From positions 682,001 through 746,000 of the forward strand of contig NZ_SJPS01000003.1 in the NCBI RefSeq assembly GCF_007860015.1: a DNA stretch of 64,000 nucleotides. The letters are read 5' to 3'. The position numbers and the translations under genes are program-made. The notes below the pieces were generated by a model. That model did not search any database. It saw only the letters and a list, made by a program, of their open reading frames with translations, and was not told the DNA's origin. Source of the DNA: Bythopirellula polymerisocia (GTDB lineage: Bacteria; Planctomycetota; Planctomycetia; Pirellulales; Lacipirellulaceae). The stretch's first letter is position 1; every line of letters begins with the position of its first letter. Below are positions 1 to 8,817 of the stretch, piece after piece.

Positions 1-384
1 CAGGTGCTCGTAGAGGTCGAACAGTCTGCGCAGTTAACCGCTGATCGTGAAATGCTTCGCCGGGCAGTCCTCAATCTGGCACTCAATGCTTTGGACGCCA
101 TGGCAAACGGCGGGGAGCTAGTGATCACGGCCTTTGAGGGACCCCATGGATTCATGCTTGAAGTTGCAGATAGTGGAAATGGAGTGAATCACAATCAATT
201 GGAAAAAGTCTTTGAACCTTTCTTTACAACAAAAAGCAACGGCACTGGGTTAGGACTCGCGATCGTGCAACGCATTGCCGAAGCTCATGGCGGTCGGATC
301 ACCGCCATGAATTGTCCTGAAGGAGGTGCCGCCTTCACGATTGAATTGCCGGCAAGACAGCAACTCAAAAGGATGGCCGCGTGA
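1..384 (+). CDS. Sensor histidine kinase, C-terminal ATPase part (partial)
   Basis: This is the end of a gene that begins before the window; the frame is open from base 1. The visible 127 residues are a GHKL-type ATP-binding domain. There is an N-box (NLALNALDAM), a G1 box (VADSGNGV), an F-box (FEPFFTTK) and a G2 box (GTGLGLAIV). These boxes bind ATP and let the kinase phosphorylate its own histidine, which lies outside the window. The stop overlaps an alternative GTG start of the next gene, a sigma-54-type response regulator, so the two form a two-component pair. By context it is probably the FlrB/AtoS-like kinase controlling the flagellar genes downstream. The sensor part cannot be seen, so the signal is unknown. 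Confidence 0.9.
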   Translation, partial: QVLVEVEQSAQLTADREMLRRAVLNLALNALDAMANGGELVITAFEGPHGFMLEVADSGNGVNHNQLEKVFEPFFTTKSNGTGLGLAIVQRIAEAHGGRITAMNCPEGGAAFTIELPARQQLKRMAA

Positions 385-401
385 TTGAGCAGGGAATAGC
401 T

Positions 402-1859
402 ATGGACTCGAAACGCATATTGGTAGTCGACGATCATGCCGCTGCACGAGAATCGGTAGCTGACGTGCTGCGCCATGCCGGTTACGAAGTCAGATGTGCA
501 TCGAGTGCGCGTGAAGCATTAGGCTTGCTGTCAAAAAGTGAGTATCACGTGATCATCACTGATCTGCAGATGCCTGGCATGGATGGCCTGGAATTCATTC
601 GTCAGATTCAACAGCGCCGCCTCCTCTCGCAAATCATCATGGTCACCGCCCACGCCACGATCGCATCCGCTGTCGAGGCAATGCGGTATGGGGCCTTTGA
701 CTATCTAGAGAAACCCTTCAATGCCACTCGACTCGAAGAGCTGGTAGGAAGAGCCGTGGAACGAGGCCGGCTGCTTGCGCCGGAGGAGAGCAAACATACA
801 TCGGGAACTTCCAAGTCAGACGACCAGCTGGGATTGGTCGGCAATAGCCGTGCGATGCAAGCATTGCGTGCTAGCATCCGACAGGTGGCCCCCACGGATG
901 AAACGGTACTCATCGTCGGGGAAAGCGGCACGGGTAAGGAACTGGTTGCCCGTGCCCTCCATCGTCTGAGCAGGCGAAATGCCGGCAAGTTGGTGAGCCT
1001 CAACTGCCCTGCCCTTTCCCCGCAGTTGACCGAGAGTGAATTGTTTGGCCATCGCCGTGGTGCCTACACAGGTGCGGACGACGACCGAGTGGGTCGATTC
1101 GAAATGGCGGATAAGGGAACGATCCTGCTCGATGAAATCACGGAAATCGATCTGCCACTGCAAGCCAAGTTGTTGCGGGTACTCCAGGAACGCACCTTTG
1201 AGCGGGTGGGCTGCAGCCAGTCACGAACTGCCGATGTGCGTATCCTTGCCAGCACGAACCGTGATTTGCAACAGGAAGTTGCTAGCGCACGATTCCGGCA
1301 GGACCTGTACTATCGCCTCGCCGTAGTGCCGCTGTTACTGCCTCCGTTGCGAGAGCGCGAAGGGGATGTCCACATGCTCACCGATTACTTTCTCGAGCGT
1401 GCTGCTAATCGCTTGCAACGACCGCAATGCGAGATGGAGCAGGATGCCAGGCGCTTGTTTGCCGACTACCATTGGCCCGGCAATGTACGAGAACTGGAAA
1501 ACATAGTAACCCGTGCGTGTGTGCTCAATGAAGGTCAACCAATTTCGGCAGTTGAGATGCAACCCTGGCTGGAACAACCCGAATTTGTCACCGAGACATC
1601 CGGTTCCCCTTTGCCCGTCGGAGTCACCCTCGAAGAGATGGAACGCCAGATGATCGTCGCGACATTGGAACGCTTTGGTGGCCATCGGGCCCGAACCGCT
1701 GAAGCCTTGGGGATCGGCGTGCGTACGCTCAGCGGCAAACTGCGAGGCTATGGATATGCACCTCATGCTAAAGAGTTTGGTCTCGCGCCGAGTGTTAGGC
1801 AGAATTCGCCGAACGAGTCGGCAAATTCTGCCGGTTTTAGAACTAAGCAGTCCGCGTAA
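402..1859 (+). CDS. NtrC-family sigma-54-dependent response regulator (flagellar, FlrC-like)
   Basis: The order is receiver domain, AAA+ sigma-54 activation domain and Fis-type helix-turn-helix. The receiver (about residues 1-120) has the acidic pair in VVDDH, the phospho-acceptor Asp in ITDLQMPGMDG and the Lys of EKPF. The AAA+ part has Walker A GESGTGKE, a sigma-54 contact loop written GAYTGA instead of GAFTGA, and Walker B GTILLDEI. The C-terminus has the DNA-binding helix (RARTAEALGIGVRTLSGKL). The frame extends up to a GTG at 381 that overlaps the kinase stop. I prefer the ATG at 402 because it follows a purine-rich GCAGGGA stretch and gives the normal receiver start MDSKRILVVDD. A close match to a sigma-54 promoter lies 110 bases downstream, so its target is probably the flagellar operon itself. 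Confidence 0.93.
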   Translation: MDSKRILVVDDHAAARESVADVLRHAGYEVRCASSAREALGLLSKSEYHVIITDLQMPGMDGLEFIRQIQQRRLLSQIIMVTAHATIASAVEAMRYGAFDYLEKPFNATRLEELVGRAVERGRLLAPEESKHTSGTSKSDDQLGLVGNSRAMQALRASIRQVAPTDETVLIVGESGTGKELVARALHRLSRRNAGKLVSLNCPALSPQLTESELFGHRRGAYTGADDDRVGRFEMADKGTILLDEITEIDLPLQAKLLRVLQERTFERVGCSQSRTADVRILASTNRDLQQEVASARFRQDLYYRLAVVPLLLPPLREREGDVHMLTDYFLERAANRLQRPQCEMEQDARRLFADYHWPGNVRELENIVTRACVLNEGQPISAVEMQPWLEQPEFVTETSGSPLPVGVTLEEMERQMIVATLERFGGHRARTAEALGIGVRTLSGKLRGYGYAPHAKEFGLAPSVRQNSPNESANSAGFRTKQSA

Positions 1860-1969
1860 TTTGCGGAAAGAAACAAAGCTAGATAGTCCAGGGATAATAG
1901 CAAACAATACGAACGAATAGGTATTATTGAGAACCGATTGCCGCGTGATCGTCAACAAGGTGTTGGCGG

Positions 1970-1985
1970 TGGCACGACAATTGCT
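1970..1985 (+). promoter_or_regulatory. Sigma-54 promoter upstream of flgB
   Basis: The sequence TGGCACGACAATTGCT matches the sigma-54 consensus TGGCAC-N5-TTGC, with the -24 GG at 1971-1972 and the -12 GC at 1983-1984. Transcription would begin near 1995, about 25 bases before the preferred flgB start at 2020. The gene just upstream encodes a sigma-54 activator. I found no other match to this motif in the intergenic regions of the flagellar cluster that I checked by eye, so this may be the main promoter for the flgB operon. Confidence 0.8.
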
Positions 1986-2019
1986 CGCACAAGGAAAAGA
2001 AAAGATTTCCGAGGAAGTC

Positions 2020-2454
2020 ATGTTGTCGTCCATGTTTGAATCATCGACTGTACCTTTGCTTGAGCAAGTGGTGAACTTCACCCAGGCTCGGCACGGTGTG
2101 CTTGCCGGTAACATCGCCAATATCGACACACCGGGGTACAAGTCACGAGACCTGTCGGTGGCGAGTTTTGAGTCCCGTTTACACGAAGCCATCGAAGCAA
2201 AGCATGAGGCTGCCGAATCGCCGACTTACGCTCTAAACGCAAAGTTAGCGGGGCGACCAACTGGGAGTGGAGATGAAAACTGGGATCGAGTGCGTGAGAC
2301 CTCGGAGGACATTTTGTTCCACGACAACCATGACGTGAGCATAGAAACACAGGTTACAGAGATCAGCAAGAACCAAGCCCATCACAATATGGCGTTAACA
2401 CTGATGAACGCACAGTTTCGCTTGTTGAGGGCCGCGGTTACAGAACGAGCATAA
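2020..2454 (+). CDS. flgB: Flagellar basal-body rod protein FlgB
   Basis: FlgB is a proximal rod subunit joining the MS ring to the rod, exported by the flagellar type III system. The 144-residue protein has the N-terminal rod signature (ARHGVLAGNIANIDTPGYKSRD) and a C-terminal helix typical of rod and hook proteins. The frame is open back to a TTG at 1927, but that would place the sigma-54 promoter at 1970-1985 inside the gene. ATG 2020 has GAGG five bases upstream and gives the normal FlgB length; ATG 2032 is another possibility. flgC follows after 50 bases. Confidence 0.93.
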   Translation: MLSSMFESSTVPLLEQVVNFTQARHGVLAGNIANIDTPGYKSRDLSVASFESRLHEAIEAKHEAAESPTYALNAKLAGRPTGSGDENWDRVRETSEDILFHDNHDVSIETQVTEISKNQAHHNMALTLMNAQFRLLRAAVTERA

Positions 2455-2504
2455 TGCGATGAAGGTTTTCGCTTTGTGTGGGGGAAATAAGGAGTCGATT
2501 GATC

Positions 2505-2915
2505 ATGTTTAATGCATTGGATGTAAGTACCAGTGGACTGGTTGCTCAGCGGACACGGCTCAACGCAATTTCATCGAATCTGGCCAACATGTCGACCACC
2601 CGTAATGAAGCGGGCGAGGCTGTTCCCTACACTCCGCGATTTGTGGTTTTCAAGACGGATGACAACATTGTCACCAGTGGTGGAGGTCAAGGCGTGACCG
2701 TCGACCGCGTGGATTATGCCGACGTGGAACCCAACATGAAATACGAACCCGGACATCCCGATGCCAACGCCGAGGGGTACGTAGCTTACCCAAACATCGA
2801 CATGACCACGGAGTTCGTGGACGCTCTGGGTGCCTCGCGTGCCTACGAAGCCAACATTGGTGTGATTGAAGTAACCAAAGATATGGTCGAACGAACGTTG
2901 CAGATCCTCGCCTAA
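2505..2915 (+). CDS. flgC: Flagellar basal-body rod protein FlgC
   Basis: FlgC is a rod subunit that assembles with FlgB. The 136-residue protein shows the family N-terminus (LDVSTSGLVAQRTRLNAISS, NLANMSTTRNEAG) and the conserved C-terminal helix ending in ANIGVIEVTKDMVERTLQIL. The frame extends to a GTG at 2478. ATG 2505 is preferred because it follows AAGGAG (2489-2494) and gives the standard FlgC length. It lies between flgB and fliE, the usual order. Confidence 0.94.
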   Translation: MFNALDVSTSGLVAQRTRLNAISSNLANMSTTRNEAGEAVPYTPRFVVFKTDDNIVTSGGGQGVTVDRVDYADVEPNMKYEPGHPDANAEGYVAYPNIDMTTEFVDALGASRAYEANIGVIEVTKDMVERTLQILA

Positions 2916-3080
2916 ATAACAAAAAAGCGATTGGCAATTAGCCAGACAATAGTTTCTGTGCTAATGGCTAACAACTAACAGCTAATACCTTCCCCAAACC
3001 AAGAAAGGACTCGTTGTTCGACTAGTTGACGTAGCAGCGGACGTTGGGGGGCCAACGCCGACAACAATCTATCCCGTGCT

Positions 3081-3383
3081 ATGAGTTCGATTACCCCCAG
3101 CCAATTATTTACCCAGCAAGCTTTACCACAAACTGTCAAACCACCTGTGCAAGGCGAAAGTACCGCCTCCTTCAAGGACTTTCTGCTCGATTCAATTCGC
3201 GACGTGAATTCGATGCAGCAGCAAGCAGACCAGGCAGTGGAAACAATGATGACCGGTGGTGAAGCCGATCCCGCCGAAGTGCTTACCGCCGTTCAAAAAG
3301 CGGACCTCGCATTTCGGCTCATGATGCAGATGCGAAACAAGATGATGCAAGTATACCAGGAAGTGAAAGAGATAAGGGTATGA
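3081..3383 (+). CDS. fliE: Flagellar hook-basal body complex protein FliE
   Basis: FliE is the small adaptor between the MS ring (FliF) and the rod, and the first rod substrate exported. The 100-residue product has the usual layout: a variable N-terminus, then SFKDFLLDSIRDVNSMQQQAD and the conserved C-terminal region (EVLTAVQKADLAFRLMMQMR, NKMMQVYQEVKEI). The 165 bases before it hold a low-complexity run built on variations of GCTAA/CTAAC and no strong ribosome-binding site. Confidence 0.93.
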   Translation: MSSITPSQLFTQQALPQTVKPPVQGESTASFKDFLLDSIRDVNSMQQQADQAVETMMTGGEADPAEVLTAVQKADLAFRLMMQMRNKMMQVYQEVKEIRV

Positions 3384-3510
3384 GTGGGAGGAGTGACTAG
3401 GTGAATATTTCAACACGCTCACCAAATCGCATCGATTAATCAAAACATTCGGCTAGCTGGATAGTGTTTCCAACTTAAAAACCAAAAAAGCACCTTTACG
3501 GAGTCCATGG

Positions 3511-5190
3511 ATGGATTTCTTGAATCAGGCAATCGGCCAAGTACGCGACTTGTTCCTCTCGATGACACCAGCGGCGCGGGTTACAGCTGCGTTGCTCGTG
3601 GGAGTCATTGGCGTAAGTCTCGGCTTTCTTGTGCAGCAGCACAGCGCCGGTCCTGATGAATATCTATTCAATGGAGAATTTCTTCCCTCGGAAGATGCTA
3701 ATCGCATTGAGGTTGCCATCGCGAAGGCGGGACTGGAAGGATCGCAGCGAGAAGGAAACCGCATCAAAGTGCCTCGTGGACAGAAAGCCGCCTATCTTGC
3801 GGCAGTCGCAGAAGCTGGAGCATTGCCAGCTAACTTTCATGCAATCCTCGATAGCGCCCTCGATCTGGGTCCGTTTGTCGACGACAAGACACGCAAAGAG
3901 AAACTCAAGGCAAGTCGGGAGCAGCAACTTTCGATGATTATCCGCGACATGTCCGGAATCGAAGATGCGAAGGTGATCTACGACATCGCACAGCCCCGCG
4001 GCATGGCCCGCGAAAGTGTGGCGACGGCCACGGTCAGTGTACAACCATCACCGGGTGAAGCACTCTCAGGCCAAAGAATGAAAATGATCCGCAACGCGGT
4101 TGCCGGTGCTATTGCGAATCTCAAGCCGGAAAATGTCGTGGTTGTGAACTTGGGCGACGGGAGCCTCTTCAGCGAGGATGTTTCACCCGAGTCGTTTGAT
4201 AGCCCCTATTTCCAACATCGAGTCGCTTTTGAACGCCATATTAAAGGAAACATCGAAGGGTTGCTTTCTTATATTCCCGGTGTCCGGGTTCAAGTGACCG
4301 CCGAACTGAATCCAGCTCTCACGCGGGAGACACACACCGTGGCAACCGAGGGAGAAGCGACTGCCTTGCGCGAATCCAACGAAGAGCGGATTAGCGAAAC
4401 ACAACACCTCAAAGATGGTGGTCGCGTTGGATTGGAGGCGAATGGTCCCGGGCGAGGAAGAGAATCTTTCGCAGAATCAACCGTCAAGAATTCCGACTCA
4501 AATACCTCATCGGAGCAAAACTACTTTGTTCCCACAAAAAATGAGATCACTACCGAAGCGGGCCTCGTGCCGGAGCATGTACGAGTGGCCATCGCGGTTC
4601 CCATGAATTACTTGGTACAGGTATACCGCGAAAGGCAGAGGCGTAACGGAGAAGACCCCAACCAACCCTTGCCAGCAGATATTAGCACTACCCTTACCCG
4701 GGAAGAAGGTGATCTTGAGAACAAGATCAAAGAGGTCGTCGTTCCCTTGCTGACCAAGGAAATTGCGGTCGACAACTATAAGGATGAGATCATCAAGGTT
4801 TCGTTCTTCGAAACACTGACTCCCGATCCGATCGAGCCGATTCCTGCCAGCAGTAAGGCACTCGCTTGGGCCAGTCAAAACTTTAACACTCTCACGATGG
4901 CCGGAGTCGCCCTGGTAGGTCTAGTGATGTTGAGATCACTCGTGAAAGGTGTTCCTCCTGTCGAACCATTAGACTCGGCTGCTGCTCCGCTGTTGTCGCT
5001 CAAGATGCCGACTCTGCGGGAAAATGATTCCGCCGCAGCAGGCGAAGCGAGTGACGACGAAGATTTTGAGCGTCCCCGCTTAAAGCTCAAAAAGGGAAAA
5101 AACCTTCGTGATGAGCTGACTGACATCGTACGTGAAGACCCCGATTCAGCGGCTGCGATACTACGCAGCTGGATAGCAAATGCAGGCTGA
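3511..5190 (+). CDS. fliF: Flagellar MS-ring protein FliF
   Basis: FliF builds the MS ring in the inner membrane, the base on which the switch and export apparatus assemble. The 559-residue protein has an N-terminal membrane segment (about 20-42), the periplasmic YscJ/FliF ring-building region (for example GIEDAKVIYDIAQPRG and TATVSVQP), a second membrane segment near 455-475 (FNTLTMAGVALVGLVMLRSL) and a cytoplasmic tail ending in DIVREDPDSAAAILRSWI, which would bind FliG. ACGGAG lies seven bases before the ATG. The 3' end overlaps fliG by 11 bases if fliG starts at 5180. Confidence 0.95.
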   Translation: MDFLNQAIGQVRDLFLSMTPAARVTAALLVGVIGVSLGFLVQQHSAGPDEYLFNGEFLPSEDANRIEVAIAKAGLEGSQREGNRIKVPRGQKAAYLAAVAEAGALPANFHAILDSALDLGPFVDDKTRKEKLKASREQQLSMIIRDMSGIEDAKVIYDIAQPRGMARESVATATVSVQPSPGEALSGQRMKMIRNAVAGAIANLKPENVVVVNLGDGSLFSEDVSPESFDSPYFQHRVAFERHIKGNIEGLLSYIPGVRVQVTAELNPALTRETHTVATEGEATALRESNEERISETQHLKDGGRVGLEANGPGRGRESFAESTVKNSDSNTSSEQNYFVPTKNEITTEAGLVPEHVRVAIAVPMNYLVQVYRERQRRNGEDPNQPLPADISTTLTREEGDLENKIKEVVVPLLTKEIAVDNYKDEIIKVSFFETLTPDPIEPIPASSKALAWASQNFNTLTMAGVALVGLVMLRSLVKGVPPVEPLDSAAAPLLSLKMPTLRENDSAAAGEASDDEDFERPRLKLKKGKNLRDELTDIVREDPDSAAAILRSWIANAG

Positions 5191-6301
5191 AAGTGAAACG
5201 AAGATGATCGATACTATCCGAGACAATCCGCTCCGCAAGGTCGCCATCCTGATCGCCTGTCTTGATGAAGAGTGGAGCGAACGCGTTCTATCCAGCCTGC
5301 CAGCCGATCAAGCGGAGATCGTCCGCCAACGTGTCGAGCAACTTGCTGAGATCGATCCCGAGGAACAGCGGGAGATTCTGCGGGAATTCCGCCGCAACTT
5401 TTCCCAATCCATGATGCCCAGTAGTGAAGGCGTCGAACTCGATCTTACTCTGCAAGAACGGATCCAGCGTGACAATTATAGTCCGCCGACGGAGTCACCT
5501 CGTCGCCCCCTGGAAACTCTTTCCGAGGCGGACACCGAGTTCATTGTCGAAATGCTCGTTGACGAACATCCACAAACAATCGCGCTCGTTCTATCGCGGC
5601 TCGATACGGAGCGGGCCGTCGAAGTCCTCGGCAAGTTTTCTCCCTCTATCCAAGCCGACATTATGCAACGTCTGGCCGAACTCGACACGATCGATGATGA
5701 GAGTGTCCAAGTGGTAGAGTCGCAAGTGGCACGCTGGATTAGTGAACAACGAGAACGCAAAGCACGGATGTCTGCCGGAATGGACATGGTCGAACGAATC
5801 ATGAGTAAGACACCTCCAGCACAGAGAAACAAAATACTCGCCGAGTTCAATAAAAACAACTCGGTATTTGCACTGAAACTGGCAAGAGAGGCTGTTCACC
5901 CGTCGCCTCAGAAAACAGCTATTCAAACGCCAGAACGCAAACTTTCACCTCCGTTGGTGCAATCTGCACCAAGAATCGTTCCGCCTCAGCCAGCCAAGGC
6001 TCCCGCACCTCCCAAGAACCCTTTCGCGAGTTACACCACCGAACAATGCGCGGCGGGACTTGAGTCGCTTGACTCGGGCACCTTATTGTCCGCTTTATCT
6101 CAGTGCGAAGCCCAAGTGGTCCGCTTGGCCTTGGTGGGTGCAAGTGAAAAGCTGCTCAAGCGAGTGCTGGCGGGACAGTCGCGACGCGAGGCAAAACTAT
6201 TTCGCCAGTCGCTTCGTGAGATCGGTCCCATACGTATCAGCGATATAGTTAGCGCACAGCAAGAATTGCTGCATACGGCAAGCAAGATGAAATCCTTCTA
6301 G
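5180..6301 (+). CDS. fliG: Flagellar motor switch protein FliG
   Basis: FliG transmits torque: it binds FliF at its N-terminus and interacts with MotA through its C-terminal charged helix. The 373-residue product has all three domains: N (about 10-75), middle with the EHPQT motif (ADTEFIVEMLVDEHPQTIAL), and C (about 290-370, including RQSLREIGPIRISDI). A proline- and alanine-rich linker of about 60 residues separates the middle and C domains; it is longer than in E. coli FliG and is interesting for rotor geometry. The start may be ATG 5180, overlapping fliF, or ATG 5204 (MIDTIRDNP). Confidence 0.94.
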   Translation: MQAESETKMIDTIRDNPLRKVAILIACLDEEWSERVLSSLPADQAEIVRQRVEQLAEIDPEEQREILREFRRNFSQSMMPSSEGVELDLTLQERIQRDNYSPPTESPRRPLETLSEADTEFIVEMLVDEHPQTIALVLSRLDTERAVEVLGKFSPSIQADIMQRLAELDTIDDESVQVVESQVARWISEQRERKARMSAGMDMVERIMSKTPPAQRNKILAEFNKNNSVFALKLAREAVHPSPQKTAIQTPERKLSPPLVQSAPRIVPPQPAKAPAPPKNPFASYTTEQCAAGLESLDSGTLLSALSQCEAQVVRLALVGASEKLLKRVLAGQSRREAKLFRQSLREIGPIRISDIVSAQQELLHTASKMKSF

Positions 6302-6311
6302 AGATTACCCC

Positions 6312-6977
6312 ATGGCCACCATCATCAAGAACGACTCACAAGCTTTTGCGACTGGGCAACCAGTGCGCGAAGTGGCCTATGACCTGACAGACTTCTCTGG
6401 CCAGGCGGAGAACTATCTCGACCGCGTTCGTGCCGAGGCAACGAAGATCGTTCAAAAAGCGAAACAAGAAGCAGCCACCGTCCGCGCGCAGGCAGAAGCC
6501 GCGGGACGCCAGGCCGCTCAAGAAGCAATCGAACAGATTTTAGACGAAAAGGTTGCCAAACAGATGCGATCCCTATCCCCTGCTCTTCAAGCAGCGATTG
6601 GGCAAATCGTGGATTCACGCGCTGACTGGCAGCATCATTGGGAAGGGGCAATCATCGACCTGGCATGCAGTATCGCCGCTCGCATTGTGCGACGTGAAAT
6701 CAGCAATCGGCCAGAGATTCCACTCACCTGGATCCGCGAATCACTCGAACTGGCTGGGAACGCGGCAGAAATCACACTGCATCTGAACGCAAGTGATTTA
6801 AACACGCTGCGGAACCAAGTCCAACGATTAACTGAAACAATGAGCCCCGCAGCACCTGCGCGAATTGTACCCAACGAAGAAATTACCGCGGGTGGCTGCC
6901 GAGTCGAGACCAAGTTTGGCGTCATCGACATGCAATTGGAAACACAACTTCAGCGGCTTGCCGAGGAAATGACCTGA
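6312..6977 (+). CDS. fliH: Flagellar export stator protein FliH
   Basis: FliH is the peripheral stalk that holds the export ATPase FliI and targets it to the switch. The 221-residue product has a central alanine/glutamine-rich coiled coil (about 40-80: QKAKQEAATVRAQAEAAGRQ), followed by the FliH/HrpE C-terminal domain with DLACSIAARIVRREI and a final strand region ending in GVIDMQLETQLQRL. It lies between fliG and fliI, the standard order, 10 bases after fliG. Confidence 0.9.
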   Translation: MATIIKNDSQAFATGQPVREVAYDLTDFSGQAENYLDRVRAEATKIVQKAKQEAATVRAQAEAAGRQAAQEAIEQILDEKVAKQMRSLSPALQAAIGQIVDSRADWQHHWEGAIIDLACSIAARIVRREISNRPEIPLTWIRESLELAGNAAEITLHLNASDLNTLRNQVQRLTETMSPAAPARIVPNEEITAGGCRVETKFGVIDMQLETQLQRLAEEMT

Positions 6978-7000
6978 GCAGCATTCATGCTAACGGAAAT

Positions 7001-8344
7001 ATGAGAACCGCTTACCCCCCCCATCTCGATTCTGCCCTACTCGCCGGCATCACCGGCAGTGTAGCTCAGACTATTGGCTTGACCGCCGCCGTGGCCGATT
7101 TTCCGGTCCCCATCGGTGCTGTGGTGAATATTGAAAAACAATCCGGCGATGCAGTCGAGGCAGAGGTAATTGGATTTCGGGACAAGCATACCCTTGTCAT
7201 GCCATTAAGCCGAATGGAAGGAATTCGGCGTGGAAGTTCAGTACGGCTCGTGCGTACGTCACACACATTGCGGGTTGGCAACGACCTGCTCGGACGAGTC
7301 GTCGATGCGCGGGGTCAATGTATCGATGGACGCCCCCAGCCAATGCTGCAGGAACGCCGATCCCTAGAAGGCGAACCACTGCCTGCAACCGAGCGACCGC
7401 GAATTGATGCACCTCTGGCCACCGGAGTTCGTGCGATTGATGGCTTGTTGACCTGTGGTCGAGGGCAAAGGTTGGGAATTTTTGCTGGATCAGGTATCGG
7501 CAAGAGTGTGCTCATGGGAATGATGGGGCGCTATACAGATGCCGAGGTCGCGGTCATCGGACTCATCGGCGAACGTGGTCGCGAAGTTAATGAATTCATC
7601 CACCGTGAGCTAGGCCCCGCCGGTTTGGCGCGGAGCGTGGTTGTCGTGGCCACCAGCAACGATCCGGCACTCTTACGTGTACAGGCGGCCTCCACGGCGA
7701 CTACGATCGCGGAATACTTTCGAGATGCCGGCAAGAACGTTCTCCTGATCATGGACTCTGTGACTCGATTCGCTCTGGCCCAACGGGAAATCGGACTCTC
7801 AGCGGGCGAACCTCCCACTACAAGGGGATTTCCTCCCTCGGTGTTCAGTATGTTGCCACGCCTGGTGGAACGTGCTGGACGCACCAAGCGGGGGAGCATT
7901 ACGGCATTCTACTCCGTGTTGGTCGAAGGAGACGACGAAAACGAACCGATCGCAGACACAATGCGAGGTCTGCTGGACGGGCATGTCTGGCTCTCGCGAC
8001 GGCTAGCCGAGCGGGGGCATTTTCCTGCTATCGACATCTTGCGGAGCATTAGCCGATTAATGACCGAGATTACTCCGCGCGAATACCAACTTTCAGTCCG
8101 TGTTTTGCGGCAATTGCTCTCGGTGCTTCATGAGAATGAAGACTTGCTTTCGATAGGGGCCTACCGCAAGGGAACCAATCGCGAATTAGACGTAGCTGTC
8201 GCGATGAAAAAAGAAATTCACGACCTTCTGCGTCAAGCCGTCGACACACAACAGCCACTCGCAGAAGTCCAGGCTGCCGTCAGCACTCTGGCCCAGGCGT
8301 GCAGCAATCACTTGCAAGCAACCACCGTTTCACCCCAGGTTTAG
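7001..8344 (+). CDS. fliI: Flagellum-specific export ATPase FliI
   Basis: FliI hydrolyses ATP to help unfold and load export substrates. The 447-residue protein is related to the F1-ATPase beta subunit. It has Walker A (FAGSGIGKS at about 167-175), the conserved LIGERGREV segment, Walker B (NVLLIMDSVTRFA), the motif SAGEPPTTRGFPPSVFSMLPRL (in two adjoining parts) and the C-terminal helical domain. It starts 24 bases after fliH and is followed 14 bases later by fliJ. Confidence 0.96.
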   Translation: MRTAYPPHLDSALLAGITGSVAQTIGLTAAVADFPVPIGAVVNIEKQSGDAVEAEVIGFRDKHTLVMPLSRMEGIRRGSSVRLVRTSHTLRVGNDLLGRVVDARGQCIDGRPQPMLQERRSLEGEPLPATERPRIDAPLATGVRAIDGLLTCGRGQRLGIFAGSGIGKSVLMGMMGRYTDAEVAVIGLIGERGREVNEFIHRELGPAGLARSVVVVATSNDPALLRVQAASTATTIAEYFRDAGKNVLLIMDSVTRFALAQREIGLSAGEPPTTRGFPPSVFSMLPRLVERAGRTKRGSITAFYSVLVEGDDENEPIADTMRGLLDGHVWLSRRLAERGHFPAIDILRSISRLMTEITPREYQLSVRVLRQLLSVLHENEDLLSIGAYRKGTNRELDVAVAMKKEIHDLLRQAVDTQQPLAEVQAAVSTLAQACSNHLQATTVSPQV

Positions 8345-8358
8345 CGCAATAAACCCCT

Positions 8359-8817
8359 ATGGCTCGATTCCGATTTCGATTGGCAACACTCGAAAAACTC
8401 CGCGAGATTCATCGCGACGAGTTGCGGTTGAAATTGGCTGAAGCGATCCAAGCCCACCAGATACTCGAGCAGCAACTCGGGCAAGTGGGTGATGAGCTTG
8501 CAGAGTTAGAAGCCTCGCGCCGGGCGGCAGTTGTGGGAGGGGTGACCGATGTCAACGGAATACTAACTGCCCAACGATACCAGGCAGTGCTCTTAGCTCA
8601 ACAAAAAACCATGCGAGAGCAATCACGCATTTTGGCTGAGGAGTCTGAACAGCGGCGACAGTCGGTCGTGGAGGCGGATCGGCAAGTAAAGGTTCTTGAT
8701 AAACTCCGAACACGGCAGTTGGCAGATCATCAACAGCAAGCACGACTTACTGAGACCAAGCTGTTAGACGAGGTAGCCTCGCGCTGCCAACAGGAGGATA
8801 GCGCATGGGTGCATTAA
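8359..8817 (+). CDS. fliJ: Flagellar export protein FliJ
   Basis: FliJ is the coiled-coil central stalk of the export ATPase and a chaperone-escort protein. The 152-residue product begins with the family signature MARFRFRLATLEKLREIHRD. It is predicted to be almost wholly helical with heptad-like patterns and contains no obvious globular domain. It overlaps the next gene by 13 bases, so the two are probably translationally coupled. Confidence 0.88.
   Translation: MARFRFRLATLEKLREIHRDELRLKLAEAIQAHQILEQQLGQVGDELAELEASRRAAVVGGVTDVNGILTAQRYQAVLLAQQKTMREQSRILAEESEQRRQSVVEADRQVKVLDKLRTRQLADHQQQARLTETKLLDEVASRCQQEDSAWVH

Noticed and set aside
1927..2019. Extended N-terminus of flgB from TTG 1927
   Set aside because: It would include the sigma-54 promoter; the extra residues are not FlgB-like and ATG 2020 has a better ribosome site.
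1335..2192. 285-residue open frame on the minus strand
   Set aside because: It lies across the regulator and the sigma-54 promoter/flgB start, has no family signature, and is a shadow of genes in other frames.
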